64,000 nt of DNA from an uncultured Nioella sp. (GCA_947498125.1 CANMJH010000001.1:868001-932000), one strand, 5' to 3'. Shown: positions 19,668-29,334, counted from the first letter of the stretch. Notes: generated by a model from the letters alone, not told the origin. Program-made: numbers and translations.

Positions 19668-20792
19668 TCAAGCAAATTGCCGCTGCAAAGCCGCGCGATG
19701 CATTGCGAGCCACTGCACAGACATAATAAGCGGCGCATTGGCCATCTCACCGCTGTCCAGCATTGTCATAAGGTGATCGAAGCTAACGACATGGCTACGA
19801 ATGTTCTCGCCTTCGTCGTCCAACCCGCCAATTGCGCCGTGCTTGCCGGACAGATCAGCGATGCCGATATAGGAAATCAAATATTGCGCCACAGCGCCCG
19901 GTGTCGGGTAATAACCTGCCACTTTGTGCAGCGATTTCAGGCCGATACCGGCCTCTTCGCGCGCTTCGCGATGTGCGGCGTCTTCGACGGTTTCACCCAT
20001 ATCAATGATGCCAGCAACGGGTTCCAACAGCCAGGGTTGCGGGTCGCCCTGAACATAGACACCTATCCGCAATTGTTCGACCAACAAAACCTCATCTCGG
20101 ATCGGATCATAAGGAAGAACAGTCACAGCCTCGAACGCGTGAAACACGGCCATATTTCCGGTTTCGCCCCAACTTCCGTCGAATTTTCGGAACCGCGCCG
20201 TCAAATCAGAAACCCGAAAGAATTTTTCATAGGCAATTGAGTCGCTTGTCACCTCAACATCCCTAGAAGTAAAATCAGTAGACACCGTGACAGGACGTTG
20301 GCGCGTCGTCCCTTTCAGCAAGGCCTGGGCGCGGGCGCGTATGGCTGGAAAAACGGCCGAGACCTCGGCGGCGGATCGGACGCCATAGGCACGCATCACT
20401 TCGCCAGCGGCCTCAAGCGTGATGGCGCCAAAACGCTCCACCCATAGATCAAGGTCCCAATCTGAACCTTCTTCCCACGGTGTTTCTACTGGGAAATAGA
20501 CCTGTGCACGGCCAGATTGCCCCGCAACGGTGATGTCTTTCTCGATGAGGTCATACTCAAAAGCAGCTTCATAAAAATTGAGCCGGTCCAGATCGGCAGC
20601 GCTCAGACCATCCAGGTAAATGCCGCTCGCTGTGGCGCTGGCGTCTTCTACCAAAAAGGGAAAGCTTTGCCCTTTGGCCCATACCGCCCGATAGCCGGGC
20701 AATGTGGCCGGTTTTGGAGCACTTTCATGCCCCAAAACGAGGTTTAACAACGGTACGTAACATAAGGTACCAAAAAGAAATAATCTGGACAT
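19668..20792 (-). CDS. trgB: TrgB-like NUDIX hydrolase with N-terminal gamma-glutamylcyclotransferase-like domain
   Basis: About 374 residues from the ATG at 20792. The N-terminal domain starts MSRLFLFGTLCYVPLLN, like the AIG2/GGCT fold. The C-terminal domain has a full NUDIX box: Gly, five residues, Glu, seven residues, then REAREEAG, in the context of an ADP-ribose pyrophosphatase (LVEQLRIGVY, WLLEPVAGIID). It likely hydrolyses ADP-ribose-like compounds. It begins 7 bases after trgA. The name follows the Rhodobacter trgAB-cysK locus; a direct role in tellurite resistance here is inferred from context. Confidence 0.82.
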   Translation of the reverse strand: MSRLFLFGTLCYVPLLNLVLGHESAPKPATLPGYRAVWAKGQSFPFLVEDASATASGIYLDGLSAADLDRLNFYEAAFEYDLIEKDITVAGQSGRAQVYFPVETPWEEGSDWDLDLWVERFGAITLEAAGEVMRAYGVRSAAEVSAVFPAIRARAQALLKGTTRQRPVTVSTDFTSRDVEVTSDSIAYEKFFRVSDLTARFRKFDGSWGETGNMAVFHAFEAVTVLPYDPIRDEVLLVEQLRIGVYVQGDPQPWLLEPVAGIIDMGETVEDAAHREAREEAGIGLKSLHKVAGYYPTPGAVAQYLISYIGIADLSGKHGAIGGLDDEGENIRSHVVSFDHLMTMLDSGEMANAPLIMSVQWLAMHRAALQRQFA

Positions 20793-20799
20793 ACGTCCG

Positions 20800-21243
20800 T
20801 TAACTCCAGCGGCGATCAACCAACTCGGTAATGAGGGCTGCAATCACCCCACCAATGAACAAAATGCCCATAGCCGTAAAGGCCAAAAGCAACGACATTC
20901 CATATTCCATAAAGAGGTCAATCGCCGCGATCGTCGCCTCGCCCGGATCGTCGTAATAGAGCCGGGTGGACCGATAGAACATTTCATAAAGTCCGAAAAT
21001 CAGCACTGCGAAGAAACCGATAAGGAAAGCTGATTTGACGCCGGTATTGATTGCAGGAACCCAGCCTTTTCCGACATTCCGGCCAAGGGTCATCCAGCCA
21101 TGCCATATTCCCAGAATTGCGCAGATCGGCAAAAGCCACCGTGTTGGCTGGCCTTCAGGAAGCGTCAATTTATAGGCCGAGGCCGCCATAACGGCAACGA
21201 TGGTCAGCAAAATGGCGGCGGCAAGCCTAGCGGCGGTCGGCAT
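20800..21243 (-). CDS. trgA: TrgA family membrane protein
   Basis: A 147-residue inner-membrane protein with about four hydrophobic segments. Family-like features are LPEGQPTRWLLPICAILG and GWMTLGRNVGKGW in the first half, and the loop FYRSTRLYYDDPGEA in the middle. It sits between cfa (gap 6) and trgB (gap 7), the expected trgA position. The Rhodobacter homologue is linked with tellurite resistance; the biochemical role is unknown. Confidence 0.82.
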   Translation of the reverse strand: MPTAARLAAAILLTIVAVMAASAYKLTLPEGQPTRWLLPICAILGIWHGWMTLGRNVGKGWVPAINTGVKSAFLIGFFAVLIFGLYEMFYRSTRLYYDDPGEATIAAIDLFMEYGMSLLLAFTAMGILFIGGVIAALITELVDRRWS

Positions 21244-21249
21244 AAAACA

Positions 21250-22461
21250 TCATCCCGGTTTAGCAAGAGTGATTTGCGTCACATCAGTATTGCCATATTT
21301 AAACGCAGCCGCACAGGACGTCAGATAAAAATTCCACATCCTGCGAAATCTATCATCGAAACCCATTTGCGCGATCTCGTCCCAATGCTCGTTAAAACTG
21401 CCATGCCAACGACGGAGGGTCTGGCTGTAGCTTTGGCCAAACTCGCGCGATGCAACCACCTCTAGGCCCGCGTCGCGCGACAGGGTTTTAAGAATGTTAT
21501 GCGTTGGAACCATCCCGCCCGGAAAGATGTATTTCTGAATGAAATCAACGCCCTTTCGATAGGCATTCCAGTTCTTCTCGTCCAAAGTGATGATTTGCAA
21601 TCCAGCCTTACCGCCCGGTCTGAGGCAGCGGACCAGAGTTTCAAAATAGCCGGGCCAGTATTTCTCGCCCACGGCCTCGAACATCTCAATCGAGGCAATT
21701 GCATCATACTGGCCGCGCGTGTCGCGGTAATCCTGCATCCGAAACTCCACCCGGTCCGAAAGCCCCGCGCGGTTGATACGCTCTTGTGCATAGTCAAATT
21801 GTTCCTGACTGATCGTCAGCCCGGTGACCTTCAGCCCCCGTTCGCCTGCTGCATATTCGGCAAAGCCGCCCCAGCCACAGCCGATTTCCAGCACATGGTC
21901 GCCCTCTTTCACATCAATCGAATCCACCAAAGCTTCGTATTTGCGCCGCTGCGCCGCTTCTGTCGATACTTGCCCATTGTCAAAAAGTGCCGATGAATAG
22001 GTCATGCTGTCATCCAGCCAAAGCTGGTAAAACTCATTTCCCAAATCGTAGTGATACGAGATGTTGCGCCGCGCTTGCCGTTTTGAGTTGCTCCGCAACA
22101 GGTGGCGCAGCCGTTCGTAGATCCGCACCAGAGCCATGCCCGCAAAGCCGTTATAAACATCATAATTATCGGCGTGAATCATATCCAGAAACGCCTGCAG
22201 GTCCGGCGTCGACCAGCCGCCCTCTATATAGGCGTCACAAAAGCCCAAATCGCCCTCGCGGATCAAACGGGCGAACACATCGGGATCATGCACTTCGCAA
22301 ATCCCGACCGGGCCGGGATTGGGCGCATCAATGCGAAAAATCCTATCACCTGGAAGATGAAATTCCAGACGTCCATGTTTGAGGCCTTTTGCGATCTCAA
22401 AAACTTGCGCGAAGTAGCGCGGCAGATCGGGTTGGCCGTTTGTCTCGGTCAATACCTGCAT
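21250..22461 (-). CDS. cfa: cyclopropane-fatty-acyl-phospholipid synthase family protein
   Basis: SAM-dependent enzyme that methylenates or methylates unsaturated membrane lipids. About 403 residues from the ATG at 22461; more upstream in-frame sequence overlaps the photolyase gene antisense-like and was excluded. Motifs are ISYHYDLGNEFYQLWLDDSM, the SAM loop VLEIGCGWGGFAEYA and the C-terminal region with SFNEHWDEIAQMGFDDRF. It lies between phrB (58 base gap) and trgA (6 base gap) in one run. Confidence 0.9.
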   Translation of the reverse strand: MQVLTETNGQPDLPRYFAQVFEIAKGLKHGRLEFHLPGDRIFRIDAPNPGPVGICEVHDPDVFARLIREGDLGFCDAYIEGGWSTPDLQAFLDMIHADNYDVYNGFAGMALVRIYERLRHLLRSNSKRQARRNISYHYDLGNEFYQLWLDDSMTYSSALFDNGQVSTEAAQRRKYEALVDSIDVKEGDHVLEIGCGWGGFAEYAAGERGLKVTGLTISQEQFDYAQERINRAGLSDRVEFRMQDYRDTRGQYDAIASIEMFEAVGEKYWPGYFETLVRCLRPGGKAGLQIITLDEKNWNAYRKGVDFIQKYIFPGGMVPTHNILKTLSRDAGLEVVASREFGQSYSQTLRRWHGSFNEHWDEIAQMGFDDRFRRMWNFYLTSCAAAFKYGNTDVTQITLAKPG

Positions 22462-22519
22462 AGGGTGGTCCTCGTCCTTGGTCTGATTTGAGCAAGTGCT
22501 GGCAAAAAATTCAAGAAAT

Positions 22520-23893
22520 TTAACTCTTGAGGGCTTTGTAAGCGGCCAGCGCGCGGGTTCTTCCCTCGGGCAAGGTAACCATCGGGGCCATGTTGTCGTC
22601 GCGGGGCGGCCAGCTGAGCGGCGCGGCGCGCGTGAACTCTTCTGCTCCTTCGCCGCGCAGCCAATAATTGCGGTAGCCGGCCTTCGCGTCGAACTTTTCT
22701 GCTTGGGTTTCGGGATTAAATATCCGGAAAAACGGCGCGGCATCGGGGCCGGACCCGGCCACCCATTGCCAGCCCATCGCGTTTGCAGCCGGATCCCAAT
22801 CAACAAGTGTATCGGCGAACCATTGTTGGCCGACGCGCCAATCCACCATCAAATGTTTCGTCAGATAAGACGCGACGAGCATCCGCGCGCGATTATGCAT
22901 GCGCCCGGTCACATAAAGCTCGCGCATGGCTGCATCGATCACGTCAACGCCGGTCTGTCCACGCTGCCAACGTGTGGCCGCCTCCCCCGCTTCGTGCCAG
23001 TCAAACCCGTCCCATTCTTCGCGCCAATTGCGGGTCAGGATATGGGGCGTGTGATACATGAGATGATAGGCAAATTCGCGCCAGACCAGCTCTTTCAAGA
23101 AATGCTCGCCGCCCGCTGCGCCATCTTCCATCGCGCGCCAACCGGCCTGCCAGATCTGGCGCGGTCCAATCTCGCCATAGGCCAAAGGCTCGGACAGGTT
23201 CGAACAGGCATCCTGATCCAAAAGATCTCGATCCGCCTTATAGCGATCCACTTTTTCGTCCAGAAAGCGACCAAGACGTGCTTTGGCGGCCACCTCGCCC
23301 AGCAACAGGTGGTGCCCCACAACATCCGCGCCGCGCCGCATTGCGGTTTCAAACCCCCAATCCGAGATATCTTCGGATGCAGGCAGGTTCTTGGCCCATT
23401 CAGCACGTGGCGTTGGCGCTGGCGCGGCAACGCTGCGCCCTCGGACGGAGCGCCAAAACGGGGAATAGACCCGGTACGGACCGCCCTGCCCGGTTTGAAC
23501 CTCCCATGGTTCAAACAGCAGATGCGCGTTGAAACTTTCAGCCGTCACGTTTTGCGTTTTCAGGACGGCCTTCACGCGCGCATCGCGTTTTATGGAGTCG
23601 GGATCATAGAGCCGGTTCCACACCACCCGGCTTGCGCCCGTTTCAGCGATCAGATCCTGCAATACCTTCAGCGCCGCCCCGCGCCGCAAGATCAGCGTTC
23701 CGCCTTTGCCCTTTAAACGATTCTGAAAGCTGGAAATCGCGCGCCCAAGGCGAAATTTAGGAGCCGCACCAAGGGATTGCACTTGCTCATCTGCAATAAA
23801 GACCGGAATAATCCGGCCGTTTATCGCGGCAAGGGCCGGATTATCTGCAAGCCGGAAATCGCGGCGCATCCAGTAGAGTGTCGGGGCAGTCAT
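22520..23893 (-). CDS. phrB: deoxyribodipyrimidine photolyase
   Basis: Light-driven repair of cyclobutane pyrimidine dimers. 457 residues, typical of class I. The N-terminal antenna domain begins MTAPTLYWMRRDFRLADNPA; the C-terminal FAD domain shows LVWREFAYHLMYH, TGRMHNRARMLVASYLTKH and DWDPAANAMGWQWVAGSG. It leads the minus-strand run phrB-cfa-trgA-trgB-cysK; cfa and photolyase are often neighbours in this family of bacteria. Confidence 0.93.
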   Translation of the reverse strand: MTAPTLYWMRRDFRLADNPALAAINGRIIPVFIADEQVQSLGAAPKFRLGRAISSFQNRLKGKGGTLILRRGAALKVLQDLIAETGASRVVWNRLYDPDSIKRDARVKAVLKTQNVTAESFNAHLLFEPWEVQTGQGGPYRVYSPFWRSVRGRSVAAPAPTPRAEWAKNLPASEDISDWGFETAMRRGADVVGHHLLLGEVAAKARLGRFLDEKVDRYKADRDLLDQDACSNLSEPLAYGEIGPRQIWQAGWRAMEDGAAGGEHFLKELVWREFAYHLMYHTPHILTRNWREEWDGFDWHEAGEAATRWQRGQTGVDVIDAAMRELYVTGRMHNRARMLVASYLTKHLMVDWRVGQQWFADTLVDWDPAANAMGWQWVAGSGPDAAPFFRIFNPETQAEKFDAKAGYRNYWLRGEGAEEFTRAAPLSWPPRDDNMAPMVTLPEGRTRALAAYKALKS

Positions 23894-23952
23894 GGGGCAG
23901 CCTTTTTACTTGTATCAAAGCAAGTTAGCCCCCGATTGCCATTGGTCAAGGA

Positions 23953-25179
23953 TCAGAGGACACGCTCTAACGCGTCAATCAATTGAGTGATCTCAGCCGG
24001 GCTGGTGTAATGTGTAAAACTCAGGCGAAGGACGCCCTTTTTTGGATCAATTCCCAAGGCCGTTAAGGGCCGAACCGCATAAAAATCGCCGCCGCTGGCC
24101 ATGATCCCATGTGCGGCCAATGCGCGGGCCGATGGCTCGGCATCTTGGCCCAAATCAACAGCAATTGTGGGCGCCCGTTTTTCGGGGTCAGACGGCCCCA
24201 GCACGGTCACGGTGTTCTTGGTGCGCAAGAAATTAAGCAATGGGCGCGAGAGGGCAATCTCCTGCGCACGCATGGATTTATGTGCGAATTGCGCTGCCTC
24301 AAACCCCGTGGCCGGGCCGCCGTGATGGGCGCTGAGCGCCTCGAAATAATCGGCCATTCCGGCCGACGCCGCCACTTGGGCATGATCCGGCCCGGCAGGT
24401 GTGAAACGCTTGAAAAGGGTGTCCGCATTAAAGAAATGCGCTTGGTTTGGCAGCGCCGCGCCCAACGCGCGGCGGATCACCATTATACCTTGATGCGGAC
24501 CGAAGGTTTTATAGGCGGAAAAGAGGTAGATATCTGCCCCAAGCGCACCGACATCCGCAAACCCGTGCGGCGCGTAGCTGACACCGTCAACACAAGAATA
24601 GGCACCGGCAGATTTGGCCATGGCGCAGATTGAGGCGACATCGTTCACCTCGCCCACCACATTCGAACAATGGGGAAAGGCCACCAGTTTCACTTTACCG
24701 TCTTCCAAGAGGGGGCCAAGCGCAGCCGGGTCCAAATGCCCGGTTTCCGGGTCGATCTGCCACTCGCGGATCTCGAACCCTTCATCAGCCAAGCGCCGCC
24801 ATGGGCCCGAATTGGCCTCGTGATCTTGATTGGTGACAACAATGGCATCTTTGCCGGGGGTCAGCATCTGCCGGAATGCTTGTGCCAGAACATAGGTGTT
24901 TTGCGTGGTTGACGGGCCAAAGCTAAGTTCATCGGTCTCAACACCCAGCATCGCAGCAAGGCGGCGGCGCGCTTCGTCCATTTCAGCGCCCGCCAGGCGA
25001 CTGGCCTCATAGGGCGCATAGGGCTGCACTTTGCGCTCTGTATAGTACCGTGTCAGACGGTCGATCACCGGCGCGCAAGTATATGAACCGCCCGCATTCT
25101 CAAAAAAGGCTTGCCCTTGCAAAGAAGGCTCGGCAAAGGCCGGAAACTGGGCGCGCACCCACTCACAATCAAATTGCAT
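23953..25179 (-). CDS. cysteine desulfurase-like aminotransferase class V protein
   Basis: A 408-residue PLP enzyme of the class V fold. The PLP lysine is in YLFSAYKTFGPHQGI and the cofactor aspartate side is in CVDGVSYAPHGF. It also has SFGPSTTQNTYVLAQAF and DHEANSGPWRRLA. It resembles the SufS/kynureninase-like group often annotated as cysteine desulfurase, but no catalytic cysteine loop is evident, so the substrate is open. It lies alone, 59 bases before phrB and 89 bases after the protease gene. Confidence 0.8.
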   Translation of the reverse strand: MQFDCEWVRAQFPAFAEPSLQGQAFFENAGGSYTCAPVIDRLTRYYTERKVQPYAPYEASRLAGAEMDEARRRLAAMLGVETDELSFGPSTTQNTYVLAQAFRQMLTPGKDAIVVTNQDHEANSGPWRRLADEGFEIREWQIDPETGHLDPAALGPLLEDGKVKLVAFPHCSNVVGEVNDVASICAMAKSAGAYSCVDGVSYAPHGFADVGALGADIYLFSAYKTFGPHQGIMVIRRALGAALPNQAHFFNADTLFKRFTPAGPDHAQVAASAGMADYFEALSAHHGGPATGFEAAQFAHKSMRAQEIALSRPLLNFLRTKNTVTVLGPSDPEKRAPTIAVDLGQDAEPSARALAAHGIMASGGDFYAVRPLTALGIDPKKGVLRLSFTHYTSPAEITQLIDALERVL

Positions 25180-25268
25180 TCGCGGTCTCTCTCATTCTCT
25201 TGGGCCCGCACTTGAGCCGACCAACCAAAATGAGGGTATCGCAGACCACCTTTTTCGCAATGAAATAA

Positions 25269-25928
25269 TTAAGCAGTTTCCCCGCGCATAAGCCGCCAAT
25301 GAGTTGGAATGGATGGAAAAAAGAAAAGGACGATCCCCAACATGACAAAGCTATAGATCATCGCAGGTATCATCAAAAGACTAACGACCAGCCCGATGCC
25401 CCCGGCAATACGCGTCGCCATTGGAACGGGCATAAGACGGCACAGGATCAAGTGCAGGATTGAGCCGCCATCAAGCGGAAAAACCGGCAGCAGGTTAAAT
25501 AGCCCGAGCCACAGGTTCACCCAAGATATAAGCGACAGGATGAAATACACATCCCCGTTTTTGACATAAGGCAGCGCCAAAGACGCGAGCGCCCAGATCG
25601 TAAAATTAACAATTGGGCCCATCGGGACGATGAGTTCCAGCTCGGATTGTGTCGCGCTTCGGGAAAACTCACAAAACCCGCCGCCGCCATAGAGAACAAT
25701 GCGGCTTACCGGGACGCCTTGAACTTTGCAGCCCCATCCGTGACCAAGCTCATGCAAAAAGATCGACCCGATCAGGACCACGACAAAGATTGCATCGTAG
25801 ATCATGTTTTCGAGGCCGCTGAAAAAGCTAACGAAAATCAGCAATAGCAGGACCATACTTGAATGAATTTGAACCGGTATTCCAATTGGGCCGCGAAATT
25901 CAGCAATGGTTCTTTCTGAAGAAAACAT
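25269..25928 (-). CDS. site-2 protease family membrane metalloprotease (M50)
   Basis: About 219 residues with around six membrane segments. The zinc motif is FLHELGHGWGCK and the third ligand block is LLPVFPLDGGSIL. Such proteases cut substrates inside the membrane. The start at 25928 is chosen because GGAG lies 7 bases upstream; a GTG at 25946 is in frame but lacks this. It has no PDZ or CBS domain. The substrate is unknown. Confidence 0.86.
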   Translation of the reverse strand: MFSSERTIAEFRGPIGIPVQIHSSMVLLLLIFVSFFSGLENMIYDAIFVVVLIGSIFLHELGHGWGCKVQGVPVSRIVLYGGGGFCEFSRSATQSELELIVPMGPIVNFTIWALASLALPYVKNGDVYFILSLISWVNLWLGLFNLLPVFPLDGGSILHLILCRLMPVPMATRIAGGIGLVVSLLMIPAMIYSFVMLGIVLFFFPSIPTHWRLMRGETA

Positions 25929-26020
25929 GGATTTACTCCGCCGCACTTGTCATGTCACCGCGAAGACATTGCGGCTAAGCCCGGCATTACCCTGCCGGGT
26001 TTAGCCCTTTTTGATACCTT

Positions 26021-27007
26021 TTACTTGGAAAGGTCAACGACCACGCGGCCCCGCACGCCACCTTTCAAAATGGCCCGGCCAAGATCAGGCAAATCCGAGA
26101 GCGTTGCGGGATTAATCATCGCCTCGAGCTTGTCCATTGGCAGATCTTCCGCAATCCGGGCCCACGCGCGCCGCCGGTTTTCAAAGGGTTGCATCACACT
26201 ATCGATGCCCAAAAGATTTACGCCGCGCAGCAGGAACGGGATAACCGTCGCAGGCAATTGAGCGCCGCCTGCCAGCCCGACGGCGGCAACTGAAGCCCCG
26301 TATTTCATTTGCCCTAAAACGCGCGCCAGCATGTCACCCCCTACAGCATCCACGCAGCCCGCCCATGTTTCGGCTTCAAGCGGGCGTTTGACGGTTTCAT
26401 TCAGCTCTTCGCGCGCCACGACGCGTGCTGCGCCAAGGGACATCAGATAATCGGCTTGCTCGGGTCGCCCTGTAACGCCCGCCACATCATAACCCCTATT
26501 AGATAGAATTGCGGTTGCAACAGAACCAACGCCGCCTGCCGCGCCCGTGACCAGAACTTCGCCTTTATCAGGCGTCAGCCCGTGATCTTCTAACGCCATC
26601 ACAGCCAGCATCGCCGTAAACCCGGCCGTGCCAACGGCCATCGCTTGGCGTGTCGTCAAACCTTCGGGCAGCGGCACCAGCCAATCGGCCTTAACGCGCG
26701 CTTTTTCTGCATATCCGCCCCAATATGCTTCGCCGACACGCCAACCGGTCAACACAACCTTATCGCCGGGCGCATAGCGTGGATCATCGGACGCTTCGAC
26801 CGTGCCTGCAAAATCAATGCCCGGCACATGCGGATAATTGCGGACAAGACCGCCACCCGGCCCAATGCAGAGCCCGTCTTTGTAGTTCACCGTTGAGTAT
26901 TCCACTGCAACCGTGACCTCCCCGTCGGGCAGCATGTCCTCGGAAATATCTTCAACGCCAGCGACGGGTTTTTCGTCACCCTCTTTGCGAACAATCAACG
27001 CTCTCAT
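26021..27007 (-). CDS. acuI: acrylyl-CoA reductase AcuI (YhdH-type MDR)
   Basis: A 328-residue medium-chain dehydrogenase of the YhdH/AcuI family that reduces acrylyl-CoA to propionyl-CoA with NADPH, detoxifying a DMSP breakdown product. Seen are YSTVNYKDGLCIGPGG, YPHVPGIDFAGTV and the cofactor loop VTGAAGGVGSVATAIL. No zinc ligands are expected or obvious. It lies 12 bases after dmdA with a good ribosome site (GGGAGAGA). The dmdA-acuI pairing is known from Roseobacters, which strengthens the name. Confidence 0.9.
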   Translation of the reverse strand: MRALIVRKEGDEKPVAGVEDISEDMLPDGEVTVAVEYSTVNYKDGLCIGPGGGLVRNYPHVPGIDFAGTVEASDDPRYAPGDKVVLTGWRVGEAYWGGYAEKARVKADWLVPLPEGLTTRQAMAVGTAGFTAMLAVMALEDHGLTPDKGEVLVTGAAGGVGSVATAILSNRGYDVAGVTGRPEQADYLMSLGAARVVAREELNETVKRPLEAETWAGCVDAVGGDMLARVLGQMKYGASVAAVGLAGGAQLPATVIPFLLRGVNLLGIDSVMQPFENRRRAWARIAEDLPMDKLEAMINPATLSDLPDLGRAILKGGVRGRVVVDLSK

Positions 27008-27019
27008 GGCTCTCTCTCC

Positions 27020-28123
27020 CTAATTCCAAAAAGTCTCAAACACCGTGGCCGCGCGCACGCCATCTGGGGTAATGACATCAACCTCGGTCGTCGCATCCCA
27101 ATGGGTCATGCGGATCATCCCAATAGCGACATTGGTGCCAAAATCGGGTGACCAGGCGGCGCTGCTGATATGCCCAACTTGCTTTTCGCCCGCCATCACA
27201 GGCCAAAGGCGGTCGCAGCCCGGCACTTTGCCGCCGTGGATCTCAACCGGCCGGATCTGGCGCACAGGCCCCTCTTTCGTGACGCGCAACAGCGCATCGC
27301 GGCCAACACAGCCAATTGCCGTTTGCGTATCGCAAAACCGGCCAAGCCCGCATTCATGCGGCGTGTTGTCATCGGTCATATCATTTCCGTAGGACAATAA
27401 CCCGCCCTCGATCCGTTCAATCGCGCTTGGGCAGCCCGCACGCACATCCAGATCCGCGCCGGCCTCCATCAGCGCATTCCAAAGCGGCATCCCGATATCG
27501 CTGCCCTCGACATAGATTTCAAAGCCGCCCTGTTTTGAGTAGCCCGAACGGGCAACGGCCAGAGACCGCCCTTGAAAATCGAACCACCCAAAGCGGAAAA
27601 ACCGGATGTCGCGCACAGCGTCGCCAAAGACACGCGCCATAAGGTCATCCGCCTTTGGGCCTTGGACCGCCAGCGGCGAAACGTCAGGCTCATCCACCAA
27701 AACATCCAGCCGGTAGCCATAGGCGATGCCTTTGACCCAATAGAGCAAATCGCTGTCTGCAATTGAGATCCACCACCGATCTTCGGCCAGTTTTACGGCA
27801 ACCGGATCATTCAGCATTCCGCCGGTTTCATCGACGATGGGCACATAATAGCACTGCCCCGGCAACATGCCGCGCAAATCTCGTGGGGTCAGCATTTGCA
27901 TCAGCCGCCCGGCATCAGGGCCGCGCAGTTCAACCTGTCGCTCGCAAGAGACATCCCAGATCTGTACCGCGCGTTTGAGGTGGTGGTAATCCTCCTCGGG
28001 CGAGTGAAATACCGCTGGAAGAAGCATGTGGTTATAGACCGAATAAGCCTTGACGCCAGCAGCCTCGACTCCTTCGGAAAACGGGGTACGGCGCAAACGG
28101 CGTGAGGGGGCAATGAGAGCCAT
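27020..28123 (-). CDS. dmdA: dimethylsulfoniopropionate demethylase DmdA
   Basis: Tetrahydrofolate-dependent enzyme that removes a methyl group from DMSP to give methylmercaptopropionate. 367 residues. It is GcvT-like but carries DmdA-type sequence I recognise from Ruegeria: RRTPFSEGVEAAGVKAYSVY, NHMLLPAVF, QCYYVPIVDETGGMLNDPVA, VARSGYSKQGGFEIYVEGS and GLLSYGNDMTDDNTPHECGL. The ATG shares one base with the stop of the upstream DinB gene (TAATG), so translation is coupled. A phylogeny would separate it from general GcvT paralogues. Confidence 0.9.
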   Translation of the reverse strand: MALIAPSRRLRRTPFSEGVEAAGVKAYSVYNHMLLPAVFHSPEEDYHHLKRAVQIWDVSCERQVELRGPDAGRLMQMLTPRDLRGMLPGQCYYVPIVDETGGMLNDPVAVKLAEDRWWISIADSDLLYWVKGIAYGYRLDVLVDEPDVSPLAVQGPKADDLMARVFGDAVRDIRFFRFGWFDFQGRSLAVARSGYSKQGGFEIYVEGSDIGMPLWNALMEAGADLDVRAGCPSAIERIEGGLLSYGNDMTDDNTPHECGLGRFCDTQTAIGCVGRDALLRVTKEGPVRQIRPVEIHGGKVPGCDRLWPVMAGEKQVGHISSAAWSPDFGTNVAIGMIRMTHWDATTEVDVITPDGVRAATVFETFWN

Positions 28124-28629
28124 TAGAACACCTCGGGCATCATAAAGAGGTCAGTATCATCCGGGGACGCCCCTGTGGCTGTCAGCATCGCGTGGACTTG
28201 CCCCCGGTGGTGGGTTTGGTGGTTAAAAAAATGTGTGATGCAGATTTCCAAAGGCATCGAAACATCGCGGCCAGCCGCGCCTGAATACCAATGCAAAGTC
28301 TCGGCAATATCGCTGGTCGAGACGCCTTCGGCCCATGTCAGAATACGTTGATCGGCCGCGGCACGCGCCTCGGTCAATGTCGCCCAATCGGCAATCAGAT
28401 CAGCGCTCTGATCGATCCCGCCCGCTGGCGGCTGCCAATCGTCCAATCGGCTCATCCAGATCGTATCGCCCCATAAAACATGGCATAACGTGCGGTGGAT
28501 GGAGTCGAAAAACGCGCCGCGATCCAATTTGCGATCCGCGTCAGACAGGCCGTCCGCAGCCGAATAGAGGCTGCGGTTCTGCCAGGCATTATAGCGCGCC
28601 ATGGTGTAAACAAAGCGCGGCGTGATCAT
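28123..28629 (-). CDS. DinB family protein
   Basis: About 168 residues from the ATG at 28629, forming the four-helix DinB fold. Histidines of the metal site are seen in SIHRTLCHVLWGD and in FFNHQTHHRGQVHAML. The family includes metal-dependent thiol S-transferases and many proteins of unknown role. The start overlaps the stop of the DUF1326 gene (ATGA) and the stop overlaps dmdA by one base, so it is tightly coupled to both. An in-frame start at 28647 is possible. Confidence 0.85.
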   Translation of the reverse strand: MITPRFVYTMARYNAWQNRSLYSAADGLSDADRKLDRGAFFDSIHRTLCHVLWGDTIWMSRLDDWQPPAGGIDQSADLIADWATLTEARAAADQRILTWAEGVSTSDIAETLHWYSGAAGRDVSMPLEICITHFFNHQTHHRGQVHAMLTATGASPDDTDLFMMPEVF

Positions 28630-29315
28630 AGATTTGGGCCTTTCCAATCGATCTGGCAGATCTCAGCAGAGCGCCCGTCAAAATCCCAAACCCGACCAAA
28701 GGCGCGCACTTTGCCCTTCGACGCGGTGGCCACGGTAATATCCGCGCCCATCCAATATTTGGTGTTCCGAATGACAAGATCTTCGCCGGGGTCTTTGCCT
28801 TCAACCGGATGCACGACGCCGTTGATTTTGCGCCCCACCGAGATGTGGCGGTTTTTGCCATCGGTTTCGTAGCTGACGGGCTGACGCTCAACGCCGATGA
28901 TCTCGCCGACCAGCACTTTAAAGAGGCCCGTCGTTCCCTTGGCTTTTCCTGAGAAGATATCGATCAGCCCGTGATAGGCGTTGTGGCTGGCACGCTCGTC
29001 GATAAATAGTGCGACTTTCCAATTTCCTCGGCTCATCATGCCGGGAATTTCAATCAACAAGCCGATGTTCAACCCGGACAAATCCTCGCCGCCATAATAG
29101 CCTTCATCGATCCGGATACCGCCCCATGTCTGGCAATGCCCTTCGGTCGGGGGATGCAATCCAAGCGAAATCACGCAAGGGCAAAAAATGGTGCAATTGC
29201 AGTTGAGCACAAGCTCACCCTTCATCGACCATTCAACCGTACCTTGCCCCGATTTCGCGGCGTCGGGATGCCGGTTGTCAATGCGCTGCGTCGCTTCTAT
29301 GCGGTCACTTGCCAT
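28626..29315 (-). CDS. DUF1326 domain protein
   Basis: About 229 residues from the ATG at 29315, which has GGGAGGA just upstream. The diagnostic N-terminal cysteine cluster is NCNCTIFCPCVISLG, followed by HPPTEGHCQTW. Later parts include GKNRHISVGRKINGVVHPVE. The cysteines and histidines suggest metal or thiol chemistry, but the function is unknown. It is translated with DUF2182 upstream (20 base gap) and DinB downstream (4 base overlap). Confidence 0.85.
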   Translation of the reverse strand: MASDRIEATQRIDNRHPDAAKSGQGTVEWSMKGELVLNCNCTIFCPCVISLGLHPPTEGHCQTWGGIRIDEGYYGGEDLSGLNIGLLIEIPGMMSRGNWKVALFIDERASHNAYHGLIDIFSGKAKGTTGLFKVLVGEIIGVERQPVSYETDGKNRHISVGRKINGVVHPVEGKDPGEDLVIRNTKYWMGADITVATASKGKVRAFGRVWDFDGRSAEICQIDWKGPNL

Positions 29316-29334
29316 TTTGTTCCTCCCTAGAACA

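Noticed and set aside
22496-23716. 406-codon open frame on the plus strand
   Set aside because: Antisense to the photolyase gene; composition and lack of motifs show it is a shadow.
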